Assembly (NCBI GenBank): GCA_910574455.1
Contig: CAJSYZ010000001.1
Span: 1,781,424-1,845,423, forward strand
DNA length: 64,000 nucleotides
Direction of reading: 5' to 3'
DNA from: Trichaptum fuscoviolaceum
Taxonomy: Eukaryota > Basidiomycota > Agaricomycetes > Hymenochaetales > Trichaptaceae
Position 1 is the first letter of the stretch, and every line of letters starts with the position of its first letter. Made by a program: the position numbers and the translations under genes. Below are positions 24,100-36,051 of the stretch, one piece after another. Under the pieces are notes generated by a model, which saw nothing but the letters and a program-made list of their open reading frames with translations, was not told the origin of the DNA and did not search any database.

Positions 24100-25619
24100 T
24101 CATAAGGGAATCTTGCCAGATTGGACGAGATACTTGATCGCTGAGGCCAGGTGATTCGGGTATAAGGCCGGCGAGTTCCGTTCCTTTAACTGCGACTCGA
24201 AGCGCGCGACCTTCTCTTGCCCAGCGAGGAGGTCGAATGTGTTTCTCTGTAAATTTGGTTGCTTGTTATAAGAATCATTGTGCCCCTCGGGGATCGAGAA
24301 CATAGGGAAGACTGTGCTGGTGGATAAACTTACCTCGAGTTCAGCCAGCCGCGCCGCACGTGCTTCGTCGCGCATCTTGTGCAGCTCTTTCCGCCTTTCT
24401 TCCTCTTTATTCCTGATCAAAAGAGGTTTTCCATTAGCTTAATAGGAGACGAGTTCGGGAAGAATGCTCACTTCGTGTTAACGCCGGCTCGGGGAGTAGA
24501 AGCAACGGACTGAGAGGCGGATGGATGTTAGATTGGCGAGCGCTAATGTTGTGTTTGAGATGAATAGCTCACCGTTTTGAACAAGCTTGCGTAGACATCG
24601 GGACTTGATAGGTCCACATCTGCAGTCTCGATAGTTGGAACGGTCCTGGGTTTTTTCGGCAGGTTCACACCGAACGCCGGAGTGGGATTACTCGCCAACG
24701 TAGTTTTGGCTTCCGCGGGTGCCGAATTGACCGAACCTGCTTTCGATGCCAGCTGAGCAGCTTGTGTAGCAGCCTGTGCGCCCAAGGAAGTCTTGTTTTT
24801 CTTAATTGTGGGGAGCTTTTTCTTTTGCGGTGGAGGTCGGCTGTCTTGTGGTTGTGATTGCGATTGCGATTGCACGGCGAGAGTGCTGGTGGAAGATGAC
24901 TGTGAGGCGACGATAGTGTCTTCACTGCCCTTTTCAGAGATAGCCTCGATTCGCCTCTTCGTGCCCAGAGCAGGAGCCTTGCTATTCACTGTAGCGGACT
25001 CGGCGGATGTTGTCTGCACGACGTGCTTGCGTTCATCCTTCACCATGATCTCCTTCTCTTTTACATCTCCCTTCCCTTTAGCGCCCTTACCCTTGCCTTT
25101 CACGCTCATTGCAGGTTTCTTACTCTGCTTCTTCTGTGGCGGCGAATCGACCACAAAGTCTTCATCTCTATCGTCTCTATACCCCTTTCCCGTCTCCTCG
25201 TGATACTCGTCCTCCTCCTCATCGGTGTACACCACGTTCGCTTTCTTCTTGCTTCGTTTCTTTGACGGAGGCTCGCCAAAATCCGCTTTTGCGGATCGCT
25301 TCTGCAGCCGCGAGGATGGGTTGGTTGCTGAGGGCGATCGTGGTGGGCGGTCATGCATGTCGTCTGCGGTGCCCGTTACGTCGACATCGTCGTCGTCATC
25401 AAAGAGACGCTCTACCTCTGCGGGTTGACTCCGACGCGCAGGCGGCGCTATCACCAAAATTATCAATATCTCCGGACGCCCATCACCTTAAAAGCAACCC
25501 CACTCACCAGAACGACCCTCCGCGTACTCTCCCTCATCGTCGTCATCGTCATCGTCTTCTATGACTTTCCTCCGTTTACGCGGGACATCCTTGGGAGGTT
25601 CAGACTGCTTGCGAGGCAT
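24100..25619 (-). CDS. Highly charged, probably nuclear protein of unknown function
   Basis: I do not recognise this gene. Exon 1 (25619-25508) encodes MPRKQSEPPKDVPRKRRKV followed by an Asp run and joins in frame to PPARRSQPAEVERLF. The long central exon (to about 24575) is low complexity: Lys/Arg clusters such as PPSKKRSKKK that look like nuclear localisation signals, acidic patches, a GKGKGKGAKGKG run, and a Gln/Ser repeat from a (GATTGC)n-like tract near 24860. Two or three small exons follow (NKEEERRKELHKMRDEARAARLAEL, then FDLLAGQEKVARFESQLKER) and end at KIPL. The C-terminal ~90 residues are the only part that looks folded and conserved, probably helical. Disorder, charge and NLS-like clusters suggest a chromatin or RNA-associated protein, but that is inference. 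Confidence 0.65.
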
Positions 25620-26076
25620 CGTGGAAGAAGGTTGAGATCAGATGTCATCTCGGAAGGATTACTATACATATACACACCTGTTCACTTTGGCGGGCTTTGG
25701 CGCCTCCGGGAACTCTAATTTTGAGCATGGGGATTTGAAGTCCAATAAATTTGTATACTCGAGATACTTGTTTTCAGAGACGAATGTCTAGGTGGAAGGC
25801 AGTTCTTAGAGGCTTTCAAGAGGATACGAGGACGACAAGAAATTATGCTGGGCTGAAAGAAAGTAAGAACTCGCTTACTAGTAGCCGCAGTCCGAAGTCC
25901 GTCGCGTCCAGCACATAAATAGACGCAAATAGCGCGCGCTAATTATTCCCAAGTGAATTCAACTCACTTTCTTCCTGTCTTGCAACATATCTCTTCATGC
26001 ATTCATTATAACCCGATATCTTTATTCTCCCAACATCTAGGCTGCGAATCTCCACTTATAACACTCTGACTGTTCC
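25620..26076. promoter_or_regulatory. Divergent promoter region, charged protein gene / FARS2
   Basis: 457 bases between two outward-facing starts. No clear TATA or known activator palindrome stands out. An open frame covers part of the left end but is antisense to exon 1 of the charged protein gene. Confidence 0.4.
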
Positions 26077-27584
26077 ATGCTGAGACGCGTCACTTCGAAC
26101 GCTGCAAGAAACTGCAGATCATGGGTATATACACTGCAGTGTCGACATCTGGCAACACCTTCAACGACTCCAAAACCTCCTTCCATCGACGTCCTCGGAA
26201 AGAGTTACACCACTGATGACTACTCAAATATCACCCCTGCCATCCTCTCCAAGCTCTCCTCTCAGCTTTACAACAAACCTGCACACCCACTCTGCACACT
26301 AAAGTCGCTCATCCAAGCACACTTCGCCGACTATGCTCACCTCTCAGCGCTCTCGCCCATCGTCACGCCGAAGAAGAACTTCGATGATCTCTCATTCCCG
26401 TCCGACCACCCCGGGCGAGCCGTCACGGACAGCTACTACATCAACCGGGACGTGATGCTCCGCACGCACACTTCTGCGCACGAGGTCGAGGTGTTCGCCG
26501 AGGGGCACAAGAAGTGGCTCCTCACTGCAGACGTGTACCGGCGAGACGAGATCGACGCGAGCCATTATCCGGTGTTTCACCAGATGGAGGGCGCGCGGCT
26601 CTTCCCCCATGACTACACAACTGTGAGGAGCTCGCTCGTGGAAGAGAATGAGAAGCTGTCTGCGGAGCTGAACGATGAGCATGTCGTGCTTATGGATGAC
26701 ACAAAAGTTGATGAACTAAACCCATACCAAGAGGGACATCATGTCCAACTTGCCGATCTCGTTACCCAAAACCTCAAATATACCCTCTCTCTATTATTAT
26801 TCAAACTCTTTGCGGACTTGTCTGGAGCAACAAAAGCTGATCCACTTCAAATACGTTGGATAACCGCATACTTCCCATTCACATCCCCGAGCTATGAGGT
26901 CGAAGTCCTCTTCCGAGGCAAATGGCTTGAGATTTTAGGCTGCGGGGTCGTGCAGCAGGCTACCCTGACCAAAGCTAGTGCGTCACACTGTTCTACTCTA
27001 TTTCTCGCGTTTTCCTGAAGAGAGAATCTCCGTATCATAAGATGTGCCAAACGAGATTGGTTGGGCGTTTGGCCTTGGCCTGGAGAGGATTGCAATGATC
27101 CTGTTCCAAATCCCTGACATTCGGTTATTCTGGTCGGAAGATCCAAGATTCCTTTCACAGTTCAGGCAAGACAAAATCAGTACTTTTAAGTCATACTCAA
27201 AGTATCCGGCGTGTTATAAAGACATCAGCTTCTGGAAACCCGAGGGATTCCACTTCAATGACTTCTGCGACCAAGTCCGGACTGTTGCAGGGGACATGGC
27301 GGAGAACGTCGACTTGGTATAAACGTTTCTTACATCCATGATTTTATTTCTCACTCGTTTCCAGATTGATGAGTTTGTTCACCCCAAATCCAAGAGAACA
27401 AGTCTCTGCTACCGAATTAATTATCGGTCCATGGACCGGTGGGTACTTTTCACGAATACTGCACCTCAGCACTTCCGCCTTACCCATTCAATGTCTTAGG
27501 TCTCTATCCAATGAGGAGGTCAACGACATTCACGCTGAAGTCATCACACGAGTGAAAAGCGAGCTTGGAGTAGAGATTCGTTAA
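26077..27584 (+). CDS. FARS2/MSF1: Mitochondrial phenylalanyl-tRNA synthetase
   Basis: Monomeric class II synthetase that charges mitochondrial tRNA-Phe. Four exons (26077-26977, 27042-27316, 27365-27438, 27500-27584) give 444 aa. An Arg-rich presequence ([16 protein letters not shown]) supports mitochondrial import. Class II features are visible: motif 1/2 region [14 protein letters not shown] and [42 protein letters not shown], and motif 3 [16 protein letters not shown] followed by IPDIRLFWS. The C-terminal anticodon-binding (FDX-ACB) domain begins at [17 protein letters not shown] and ends near the stop with [14 protein letters not shown]. Exon joins are GT-AG and in frame, for example ACCAAAGCTA to ATGTGCC across intron 1. 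It converges with MGE1, with 157 bases between stops. Confidence 0.95.
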
Positions 27585-27741
27585 GTTGCGAATAATTAAT
27601 TAATCTACGTGAAAGTAGTAATGCAGTAACCACCACCTCTCAATCACCAACACCGTCACCTATAACCTGGAAAATGCGACGAATGTGCAATGAGGATCAA
27701 AACGTCTATAACATCAAACACGGAAACCCAGAACATGATTC

Positions 27742-28602
27742 CTATGACTTGGGAGCCTCAGCGACTACTCCGACCTGTGCAGCTCGTAGTGTCCGATCTT
27801 TGATCGTGTAACCAGACTTCTGGCACTCGAGGACAGTTCCAGGCTCCTTCCCCGGTATCGGCGCCTGATAGAGCGCTTCATGTCGGTTGGGATCGAACTT
27901 ATCTCCTGTTGGGTCGAATGGCTTGACATGATATTTAAAGAGTGTAGACAGAAGGAGACGATGTGTCATTTCGACACCGTGATGAAGCTCGGCTAAGTAC
28001 TCCTGGGCTGTTTTCGTGGGTTGTACGGAAGATGAGGAGGTAGAGGATGATTCTGAGGGCGTGGACGGGGCAGATGAAGACTCTGCAGATTGTTGAGCTG
28101 AAGGCTTTAAAACGGTTTCCGGGACGGACTTCAATGCTAATGATAGCACATCGACCGTTTCTAACAGATCTCCAGCGAACCGAGTGATAGCAAAATCCCT
28201 CGTTTGCTCCTTTTCTCTCGCAGCATTTCGTTGGAGATTTAGAAAGTCAGCTTGGAGGTATCGCAGACGGCCCTATATTGTATACTTCGTAAGCAATGGG
28301 ATGAGAACACGAAGCTTCATTCTACGAACTGTAAGATCCACAGTTTCCTGTTCCTTCGCCTTCAGTTTTTCCTGACATTGTTGCAGCTCCTTTTGCTCCG
28401 CCGAAGGCTCACTCGATGAGCTTCCTGACTGCTCCCCGGGTTTTTCACTTTCCGTCTGAGTGGTTTGCTCCTGTGTTGCGTATGCCCGCATCCATGGCCG
28501 AGCCATAGACCGACGAAGAGCCGCCCGGTGCGTCGCCGCCACTGAAGGCGACAACGATGCAGTACATTGGCGCAAGAAGTTGGAGGCTTGCGTGCGGCTC
28601 AT
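27742..28602 (-). CDS. MGE1: Mitochondrial GrpE, nucleotide exchange factor for Hsp70
   Basis: Exchanges ADP for ATP on mitochondrial Hsp70 during protein import and folding in the matrix. Two exons (28602-28330 and 28272-27742) join in phase 0 and give 267 aa, slightly longer than usual. The N-terminal ~45 residues are rich in Arg, Ser and Ala (MSRTQASNFLRQCTASLSPS, RRSMARPWMRAYA), a typical presequence. A Gln/Glu-rich coiled coil follows, continuing across the intron into GRLRYLQADFLNLQRNAAREK. The GrpE head has DLLETVDVLSLAL, FDPTGDKFDPNRHEAL and a C-terminal GYTIKDRTLRAAQVGV. The extra length comes from a Ser/Thr-rich insertion of about 30 residues between the helices and the head, which is unusual for GrpE. 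Confidence 0.95.
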
Positions 28603-28969
28603 AGTGATGAGGAGAAAGCGAGTGACCGTCCACCTTCACTGTGTCGGTGGACAAGTTGCTGAGGCAGCTGTTTCGCGACCCAAAAATTTCGATTTTTCCC
28701 AAAAAGTAAGTGTGACATAATGTGACACGCTTCGTTTAGAGTCACGTGACGTCACGCTTGACCGACTGTCAGTGGAGAAATTTATCTTCCTTCAAATGCT
28801 TTGCTTTGTATCTTGAGCAAGTCTATCGGCCGACACGTCGAGTTGAGTCACCAGTAAGATACGTTACAGGTGCCAGCAGAAATACGTTAGAGCAGCAGAT
28901 ATAAATCGAAATGTGCCCATAAAGCCCAAATACGTATATCATTTCCTACGTCTCGAATCTGCCGCGACC
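28603..28969. promoter_or_regulatory. Bidirectional promoter of MGE1 and C1-THF synthase
   Basis: 367 bases serving two outward-facing mitochondrial genes. GTCACGTGAC at 28741-28750 is a perfect 10-bp palindrome containing the E-box CACGTG (28743-28748, Cbf1/Pho4-type). It overlaps a perfect CRE/ATF palindrome TGACGTCA at 28747-28754. A related GTGACATAATGTGACAC lies just upstream, near 28709-28725. Sequence matches are exact; factor binding is inferred. Confidence 0.6.
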
Positions 28970-31900
28970 ATGCAGGCGCTGATCTGTGCGGGATACCGCT
29001 TACCTCCGCGTCTGATAAGAATCAACTGCGAGGCCAGCTTGCCTGCACATCGTCTAGTCTTGCGCGCAATGTCTACGAGCGCAACAGCAAAAGTCGTCGA
29101 TGGAACGGCGGTCGCCAAGTGAGTGCTGGCAAATTTGAGCGCAGGCAGCAGAGCTAAGTTTTTTTGTACGTGGACAGGTCGATACGAGAGGGTGTCTCGC
29201 AAAGGATCAAAGAGCTCAAGGCCCAGTTTCCAAGGTTTCAACCTCAGCTGGCCATAATTCAGGCCGGCGCACGGCCAGATTCGAGCACATATGTGCGCAT
29301 GAAGCTCAAGGCCGGCGAAGAAGTGGGCATCACGACGAATCACATTCAGCTCCCGGCAGAAGCCTCCGTGGAAGAAGTAGTCGAAGTCGTCCGGAAACTC
29401 AATGAGGACGATGATGTGAGCGGTATACTTGTCCAGCTTCCCCTTGGCGAGCACATTGGCGCAGAGGGCGAGCGAACCGTTACAGAAGCCGTGAGTCCTG
29501 AGAAAGATGTTGATGGGTGAGCACCTGCGAGTTCTGGACAAATTTATCTACGTGCTGATCCTTCTTAGCTTTCATGCGTATAATATCGGCCACTTATCCT
29601 CACGCGCTTCGACACCCTTATTCTCCCCATGTACGCCATCGGGGTGCATCGCTTTGTTGGAAGCAACAGGCGTACCGATTGCAGGCACGAGAGCAGTTGT
29701 ACTTGGACGCAGTGACATTGTAGGAAACCCTGTCGCAGCAATGCTACGTGCAAAAGATGCGACGGTGACCCAGTGCCATAGCCGAACCAAGAATTTGGAA
29801 GAGATTGTGTGTCAATCATCAATAAACATTCTATTCACCGCTTACGATCCGAACAGATACGCTCGGCTGATATTTTGGTGGCTGCCATTGGTAAACCGGA
29901 ATATGTTAAAGGCGAATGGCTGAAACCTGGCGTTGTCGTCATTGACGTTGGCATTAACTACATTCCAGGTTGGTAATCTGACAGTCTATATGCATGTCCT
30001 ACACTTAGAAAAATCCAGATGCGACCAAGAAATCCGGACAACGCCTGGTTGGTGATGTAGATTTTACTTCTGCATCTAAAGTCGCTTCCTATATCACACC
30101 TGTACCAGGAGGAGTTGGGCCAACGACCGTCGCCATGCTCATGAAGAATACCCTTCAGTCTGCAGAGCGTCTCTGGGAGGCTGCACGTTCTCGGAAGATC
30201 AAACCGCTCAAACTTGATATCAAAGAAAAAGTGCCCAGTGATATAGAAATTGCGATGGCTCAAACCCCGAAGCCAGTTGTGCAACTCGCGCATGAAATTG
30301 GTATCCAAGGAGATGAGCTAGAGAGCTATGGGCGGTACAAGGCAAAGGTCGAACTCAGCGTTCTTGAGCGTTTGGCACATCGCAAGGATGGAAAGTATGT
30401 TGTTATCTCTGGTATCACGCCAACACCTCTTGGGGAGGGCAAGTCGACCACAACGATCGGTCTTGCGCAAGCCCTTGGTGCTCATCTTGGTCGTCCAGCG
30501 TTTGCTTGCGTTCGTCAGCCTAGCCAAGGTCCTACATTTGGAATCAAGGGTGGCGCAGCTGGTGGTGGATACTCTCAAGTTATTCCTATGGATGAGGTAT
30601 TCTCGATCGAAGCAAATAATATCTTCGTAAATTCTGACTTTCAAAAATAGTTTAACCTGCATTTAACGGGTGACATTCATGCTGTAACAGCTGCAAATAA
30701 CTTGCTTGCAGCCGCTCTGGATGCCCGTATCTTCCACGAGGCGACACAGTCTGACAAGGTGGGTAGAGATATGCGCTTTCTCCTTTATAGTGATTTGCTT
30801 GACATATGTTATAGGCTCTTTACAACCGTCTTGTTCCTACTGTGAAGGGGAAACGGGAATTTGCTCCTCTTATGTTCAAGCGCTTGAAGAAGCTCGGTAT
30901 TGATAAGACCGACCCCAATGAGCTCACTCCAGACGAGATCAATCGCTTCGCTCGACTTGATGTAGACAAGGACACCATTACCTGGAATCGAGTACTCGAC
31001 ACGAATGACCGTTTCCTGCGTAAAATAACGATTGGCCGGAATCCAACAGAACAAGGGCATGAACGCGAAGCAGGTTTTGACATTGCAGTCGCAAGCGAGT
31101 GTATGGCTGTCCTGGCGCTGACGACGAGCCTTCAGGATATGCGCGAACGTCTGGGCGCTATGGTTGTCGCCACCAGCAAACGTGGCGAGCCTATTACAGC
31201 AGACGATATCGGCGTTGGGGGTGCACTTGCTGTCCTCATGAAGGATGCCATCAAGCCGAACTTGATGCAAACACTTGAAGGTACACCTGTCTTCGTGCAC
31301 GCCGGGCCGTTCGCCAATATTGCGCATGGTAACTCCTCTATCCTCGCTGACCGTGTCGCGTTGAAGCTTGCGGGTACTGAAGACGGCGACTCGCCCGAGC
31401 GCGTCGGTTTTGTGCTCACCGAGGGAGGCTTTGGTGCCGATATGGGTATGGAGAAATTCTGTAATATAAAATGCCGTGTCAGTGGCCTCAAGCCGGACGC
31501 GACGATCATTGTCGCAACTACTCGCGCCCTCAAGATGCATGGCGGTGGACCCGATGTTACTCCAGGCAAGGCACTGCACGAGACGTACACGAAGGAGAAC
31601 TTGGAGATTCTCAAGGAGGGATGCAAGAACTTGGCCAGACACATTGAGAACTCGCGCAAATTTGGCATCAAGGTTCTCGTAGGGATCAATAAGTTTGCGT
31701 AAGTGTATCATATCGCATTTTCGAAGCTCGTAGTAGCTGAACCCATTATCAGCACGGACACAGAAGCAGAGCTTGAACTCGTCCGCCAGGAGGCACTCGC
31801 TGCTGGAGCTGATGCGGCTGTAGTCAGTGACCATTGGGCTAAAGGCGGCGCCGGCGCTGTCGACCTCGCAAAGGCACTTATAGAAGTCTGCCAAGGCGAT

Positions 31901-32479
31901 TCTCAATTCAAGTTCCTCTACGATCTAGACAAGCCCATCGAAGAGAAAATCGAAATCATCTCAAAAGAGATCTACGGAGCCGACGGCATCCAGCTGAGCG
32001 AAGAGGCGAAGAAGCAGGTCGAGACTTACACCGCGCAAGGCTATGGCAACCTTCCGAGTACGACCTCGATCTAATCTCCACTTTCTTACCCACCGACTTA
32101 CTAATTCCCTGATCTTCTTAATAGTTTGCATGGCGAAGACGCAGTACTCCTTCTCGCACGACCCGAAGCTGAAGGGCGTTCCGTCAGGTCGGTCTTGTCC
32201 CTTCTCTCCAAGATCTTGGTGGCATATTAAGCTAACACATTCTTGGGCCGATTTGCGTTTTAGGCTTTACGATTCCGATCCGATCTGTTCGACTGTCGGC
32301 AGGCGCAGGGTTCTTATACCCCATTCTTGGCGACATGCAGACGATGCCAGGGTTGGGTACACGTCCAGGTATGCATTCATCTAGTCGATGACAGGGCTCT
32401 GTCAGCTAACGAGAAATGTACAGGCTTCTGGGAAGTCGGCTTGGATCCTGACACTGGCCGTGTTGTTGGGTTGTTCTAA
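28970..32479 (+). CDS. MIS1/ADE3: Trifunctional C1-tetrahydrofolate synthase
   Basis: Combines methylene-THF dehydrogenase, methenyl-THF cyclohydrolase and formyl-THF synthetase for one-carbon transfer. The dehydrogenase/cyclohydrolase part has [17 protein letters not shown] with the catalytic Tyr-x3-Lys, [33 protein letters not shown] and [17 protein letters not shown]. The synthetase part begins at about 30330 with [13 protein letters not shown]. It has the ATP loop [48 protein letters not shown] and [20 protein letters not shown]. The C-terminus [18 protein letters not shown] is complete. About nine introns. The start at 28970 gives an Arg-rich leader ([14 protein letters not shown]), suggesting import; a second in-frame ATG at 29069 ([12 protein letters not shown]) would give a cytosolic form. 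All catalytic motifs seen are intact. Confidence 0.95.
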
Positions 32480-32773
32480 GTCAATGTCCCTTTGTGTGTT
32501 ATATTTCTTCTGGATTGCTGCGTCGCTTGCACCGCTGTTTTCAACAACACCTGTTTTCCCATACTTCAACAGTCTGCTACGCACATTGAATAAGCTTACC
32601 TTCCTACACGGGCATGCTGTCTTACAAGCAAGCTCACTAAAATCGTTCAACCGGCATATTCTCGGTGTAATTTATACGCATTTGTTTTCTTAGATAGATA
32701 AATTTCTTGGTCCTGTATACATTGCATCACAGCAACTAGCAAACTCTCTCATTTTTTGCACCGGTTACACAAG

Positions 32774-35296
32774 TCATGTGCTGCCTGGCGTGGACCTAAG
32801 CCTTCTCCCAGGGAACCTCACGGCTGTGTTAAGTTGAGCCTGCGAATCAGAGACGAAGGGGAACCGTATAGAGCCAGACGGTGCAAGTGTACCGCCTTGG
32901 TGGTCAAACGTAATGTTGTTCAGCGCCGCATTGACCTCCCGGTCGAAGGTATTACCAGCGGTATCGACATAGGAGAGTGTGTTGTTCGAAGTGCCATTGC
33001 CTGTGTTACCCGTAGATGCAGTCTGGAAGAAGCCTCCTGCAAGCTGGTGCTCCTTGATTGTGGAGCCAAGCAGGAAGGGAGCGGGAAGGATTGTACGATC
33101 ATAGGAGTGGTCAAAGAATGACGAGACTTGTTACAGGGTTGGTTAGCCTTCATGGTAAGACTCATAGAGGGGGGCACTCTTACATTGTGAACCGTCGGGC
33201 TTAAGGACTGTGAAGTTGATGATGAAAGGGAATTGGAAGTTATCCACCAAGGCGGGGATGCCGTTGTGCGTCGACAACACAGAGCCACTGGCTTCCTGGA
33301 AGACATTCTGCACAGATTCATTATCAGTATCATCACTACGAGGCATCCGCGACATGAGCATCTCAACAACTGCGCAATTCCATACCTGAATGAGTGTATT
33401 GTCCAGATAGTTCTGCACATTCGTGAACTCCAAGTTCTGGGTGAACACGACATTGTTCACATGCCCAGAACCGGACACAATCTTCGACTCGATGTGCACC
33501 GATCGGGTGGCTGAGACGGTAACGTTCACATCGCCGTTCGCACCGACACTGCCCGTCGTGCTCGTCGTTGCGAACGGCTGGGCAGTGTACTTCGTGATGT
33601 TGCCAGTCGTGGGCTTCCCGCTGGGGTCCGTTACAACCTGGCCACGAGTTGTGGAGTAGAGCGTGAGATGGGCGCTGAGAAGAAGGGGGGAGAAGAAAGG
33701 GGCGAACCCCAAGAATCCTCACCTGAACGAGGCCAGATACAAACCAGTTCTGGTTGATGGCATGGTCGGACTCGGCTGACGCGACGCCGAGCGAGATGTT
33801 GTGTGGGTTTCCGTCCGCAAGAACGGGCACGAACGGTGTCAGATCGATAAAGTACGTAGGCAGCTCAAGGGCTCCATAAGACGTGATCGGCCTGGATCAA
33901 CGCAAATCAGTAAATCAACCCACGAGAACGACCGTAGAGCTGTAGTTAGGTGGTTCAGGGCAATACTGACCTCCAAGCAGTCGGCACGATTCCACCCGTA
34001 AAGATGACCGCATAGGGGAAAGCCGCGCCGGCGAGGACACCGTCCACGAGCAGACGCACCTCGCGGAATGGGCCATCGCCAAAAGTCGTGCCAGCAGGCA
34101 AGTCGCCTAGAAACTCGTTCGCAGTGTTGAAGTACCAGAACTCTTCGTTTCCGTTACCCGACGCGAAGAGCTCCGCGTAGACTTCAACGGTGTTCTTGGG
34201 GAACGTGACATTGATCTGCGGGGACGCCGATTAAGACAAAAACGTTAATAACGATGCGATGGATCAAATATGGACAGATGGAGATAAGTTCACGCTTGAA
34301 GACAAAGGAAGGGACAAACCGAGATATCCGGTGGGACAGACGGCGCGTTGTCGTCCGGAGAGCCATTAGAGTTCGCCGAAATGGGTAAGATGAGATTGGA
34401 CTTTCCAGCAGGTGGGTGGGCCGCGGAAGATGCGAAGAACGTCGCAGACACCGTCGCTGTCAGAACATCACTTTCTCAGCATCGTGCATTCTCGAACGTC
34501 GATCAGAACGACCCGGAAGCAAACACACGCACACGCATACTGGCCGTCCAGCCCGGTTTCAAGCAAATTGTCGAGCTCGAAGATGAATTCACCGGGCTTA
34601 GAGAAGAGAGGGATGTATCGAGTGGCATCTTTGAGGTACGTCCATATGATGCCATCCCCGCGAGTGGGCTCGGGCGTCGATGTTCGCCAAACTGTCAGAG
34701 AATTACGTTGGTTGAGGGATAAGTTATCGAGTAGGAACACAAACTTTCAGCATTTTGGAACGTGAATATTCCCAGCCGATCAAACTGGGTCTAGATTGCA
34801 CGTCTGTAAGACTTTTTACACGGAAAACTTCATGATTTAGAACCTACCCCGTTAGAAGTAACGGTGAGGTTGAGACTAATGCCCGCCCAAGACCCAATTG
34901 ACCCGCAGTCTGTTGGCGGTCTGATCCGAACTATCAGCTTTATTTCTCCTGAGACGGATCGGATCGCTGAACTCACGTATAGTTTGCTATCGCAGGCCTT
35001 TAACGCCAATACAATAAGTACAAGATCGATCACAGGGATCCTCCAATTCCACATACTGTCCAAATGAGTTCCCAAACGTGTGCCTAAGAGGTTCCGGAGG
35101 TCAGTTGTCTTTCTCGCTCGTGTACTTTCTCAATAGCCAAGACGCACTGGAGGAGCACATGCGTGCACTGCTTCGCGCCCTGCGGGAGTGGCGGTGGCTG
35201 GGCGACCTGGAAGTCGACGAGAACCGCCGCCGATGCAAGATGCAAGCCTGCTGCTAACGCAGAAAGGATAAACGAGAGAAGGAGCGTGGAATGCAT
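32774..35296 (-). CDS. Peptide-N4-(N-acetyl-beta-glucosaminyl)asparagine amidase A (PNGase A)
   Basis: Predicted secretory-pathway glycoamidase that removes N-glycans from glycopeptides. The N-terminus MHSTLLLSFILSALAAGLHLASA is a signal peptide; an in-frame Met nine residues upstream (35323) is less likely. Family blocks in order are VLVDFQVAQPPPLP, ISLNLTVTSNG, FRTSTPEPTRGDGIIWTYLKDATRY, and FSKPGEFIFELDNLLETGLDG. The second half has ITKYTAQPFATT, SVHIESKIVSGSGH and FQFPFIINFTVLKPDGS. The C-terminal exon reads DRTILPAPFLLGSTIKEHQ to VRFPGRRLRSTPGST before the TGA at 32776-32774. Several short introns interrupt it, and a few N-glycosylation sequons are visible. Neighbouring C1-THF synthase converges with 294 bases between stops. 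Family call is by multiple blocks; exon edges in the middle third are not resolved. Confidence 0.88.
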
Positions 35297-36051
35297 TGCT
35301 AGAGTTTGCTGAATACAGTTCAACCAGTCTCAGCAGACAAGAGCTGCGAGTTTATCCAGAAGACAGCTACGAGACTCTGCAAGGGGGCTGCGGAGGCAGA
35401 AGACAACAGGTCGCAGTCCTGGGTGTGAGCAGAGTACCTGTGGCCTACGATGTCCCCGACGCTCAGACGTTCTGGGAGCTCAGATGCACGCTTGAGAACA
35501 CATCGTGGATATAAATACGAAGGGTAGGATAAGAAGCACCGTCGTTATTCGCTCGACCGGCCGTCCGCCTAGTGTCGCATCAGACCATTTCATTGAGCAT
35601 TGCTTCTGATTCGATAATACTTGAAGAACACCTTGTGCATGCAAATTGCGCGACTATCATCCTGGCTGTCTGGACTCTGTACGGGGAAAGGAATGTTGTG
35701 TAAATCGTGTGTAGATGAATATAAGTGCCGGGAGGTGCATGTGGTACTGGACAAGTGAGGTAGCGTACTTCACAACCTCCCATGGTACAAGGTTCTAATT
35801 ATGGCCCGGGATCGACGGAATACAGTTGGTGATTTACGCTTCAGTTATGATTTAATATTCATAACAAAGTAGACTAAACCATGAACAACTCTAATGACAT
35901 TAGGAATCCAGATGATATTGAATCAGATGCATAAACTCGAAATATGATACGAACACAAGGAAGATATACATGTGTGAGCACGTCGATAAGACATGAGTAA
36001 TGAATGTCACCAGCACAAAGCCACTTCCTTCAGCGATGGCAGATCTGACAA
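35297..36051. other. Intergenic region
   Basis: About 750 bases: promoter of PNGase A on the left and 3' region of the Pmp3-family gene on the right. Short open frames only; nothing else seen. Confidence 0.5.

Noticed and set aside
30809..31906. Long minus-strand open frame of 365 codons inside the C1-THF synthase gene
   Set aside because: It is exactly antisense to a highly conserved coding exon, has no domain of its own, and arises from codon bias.
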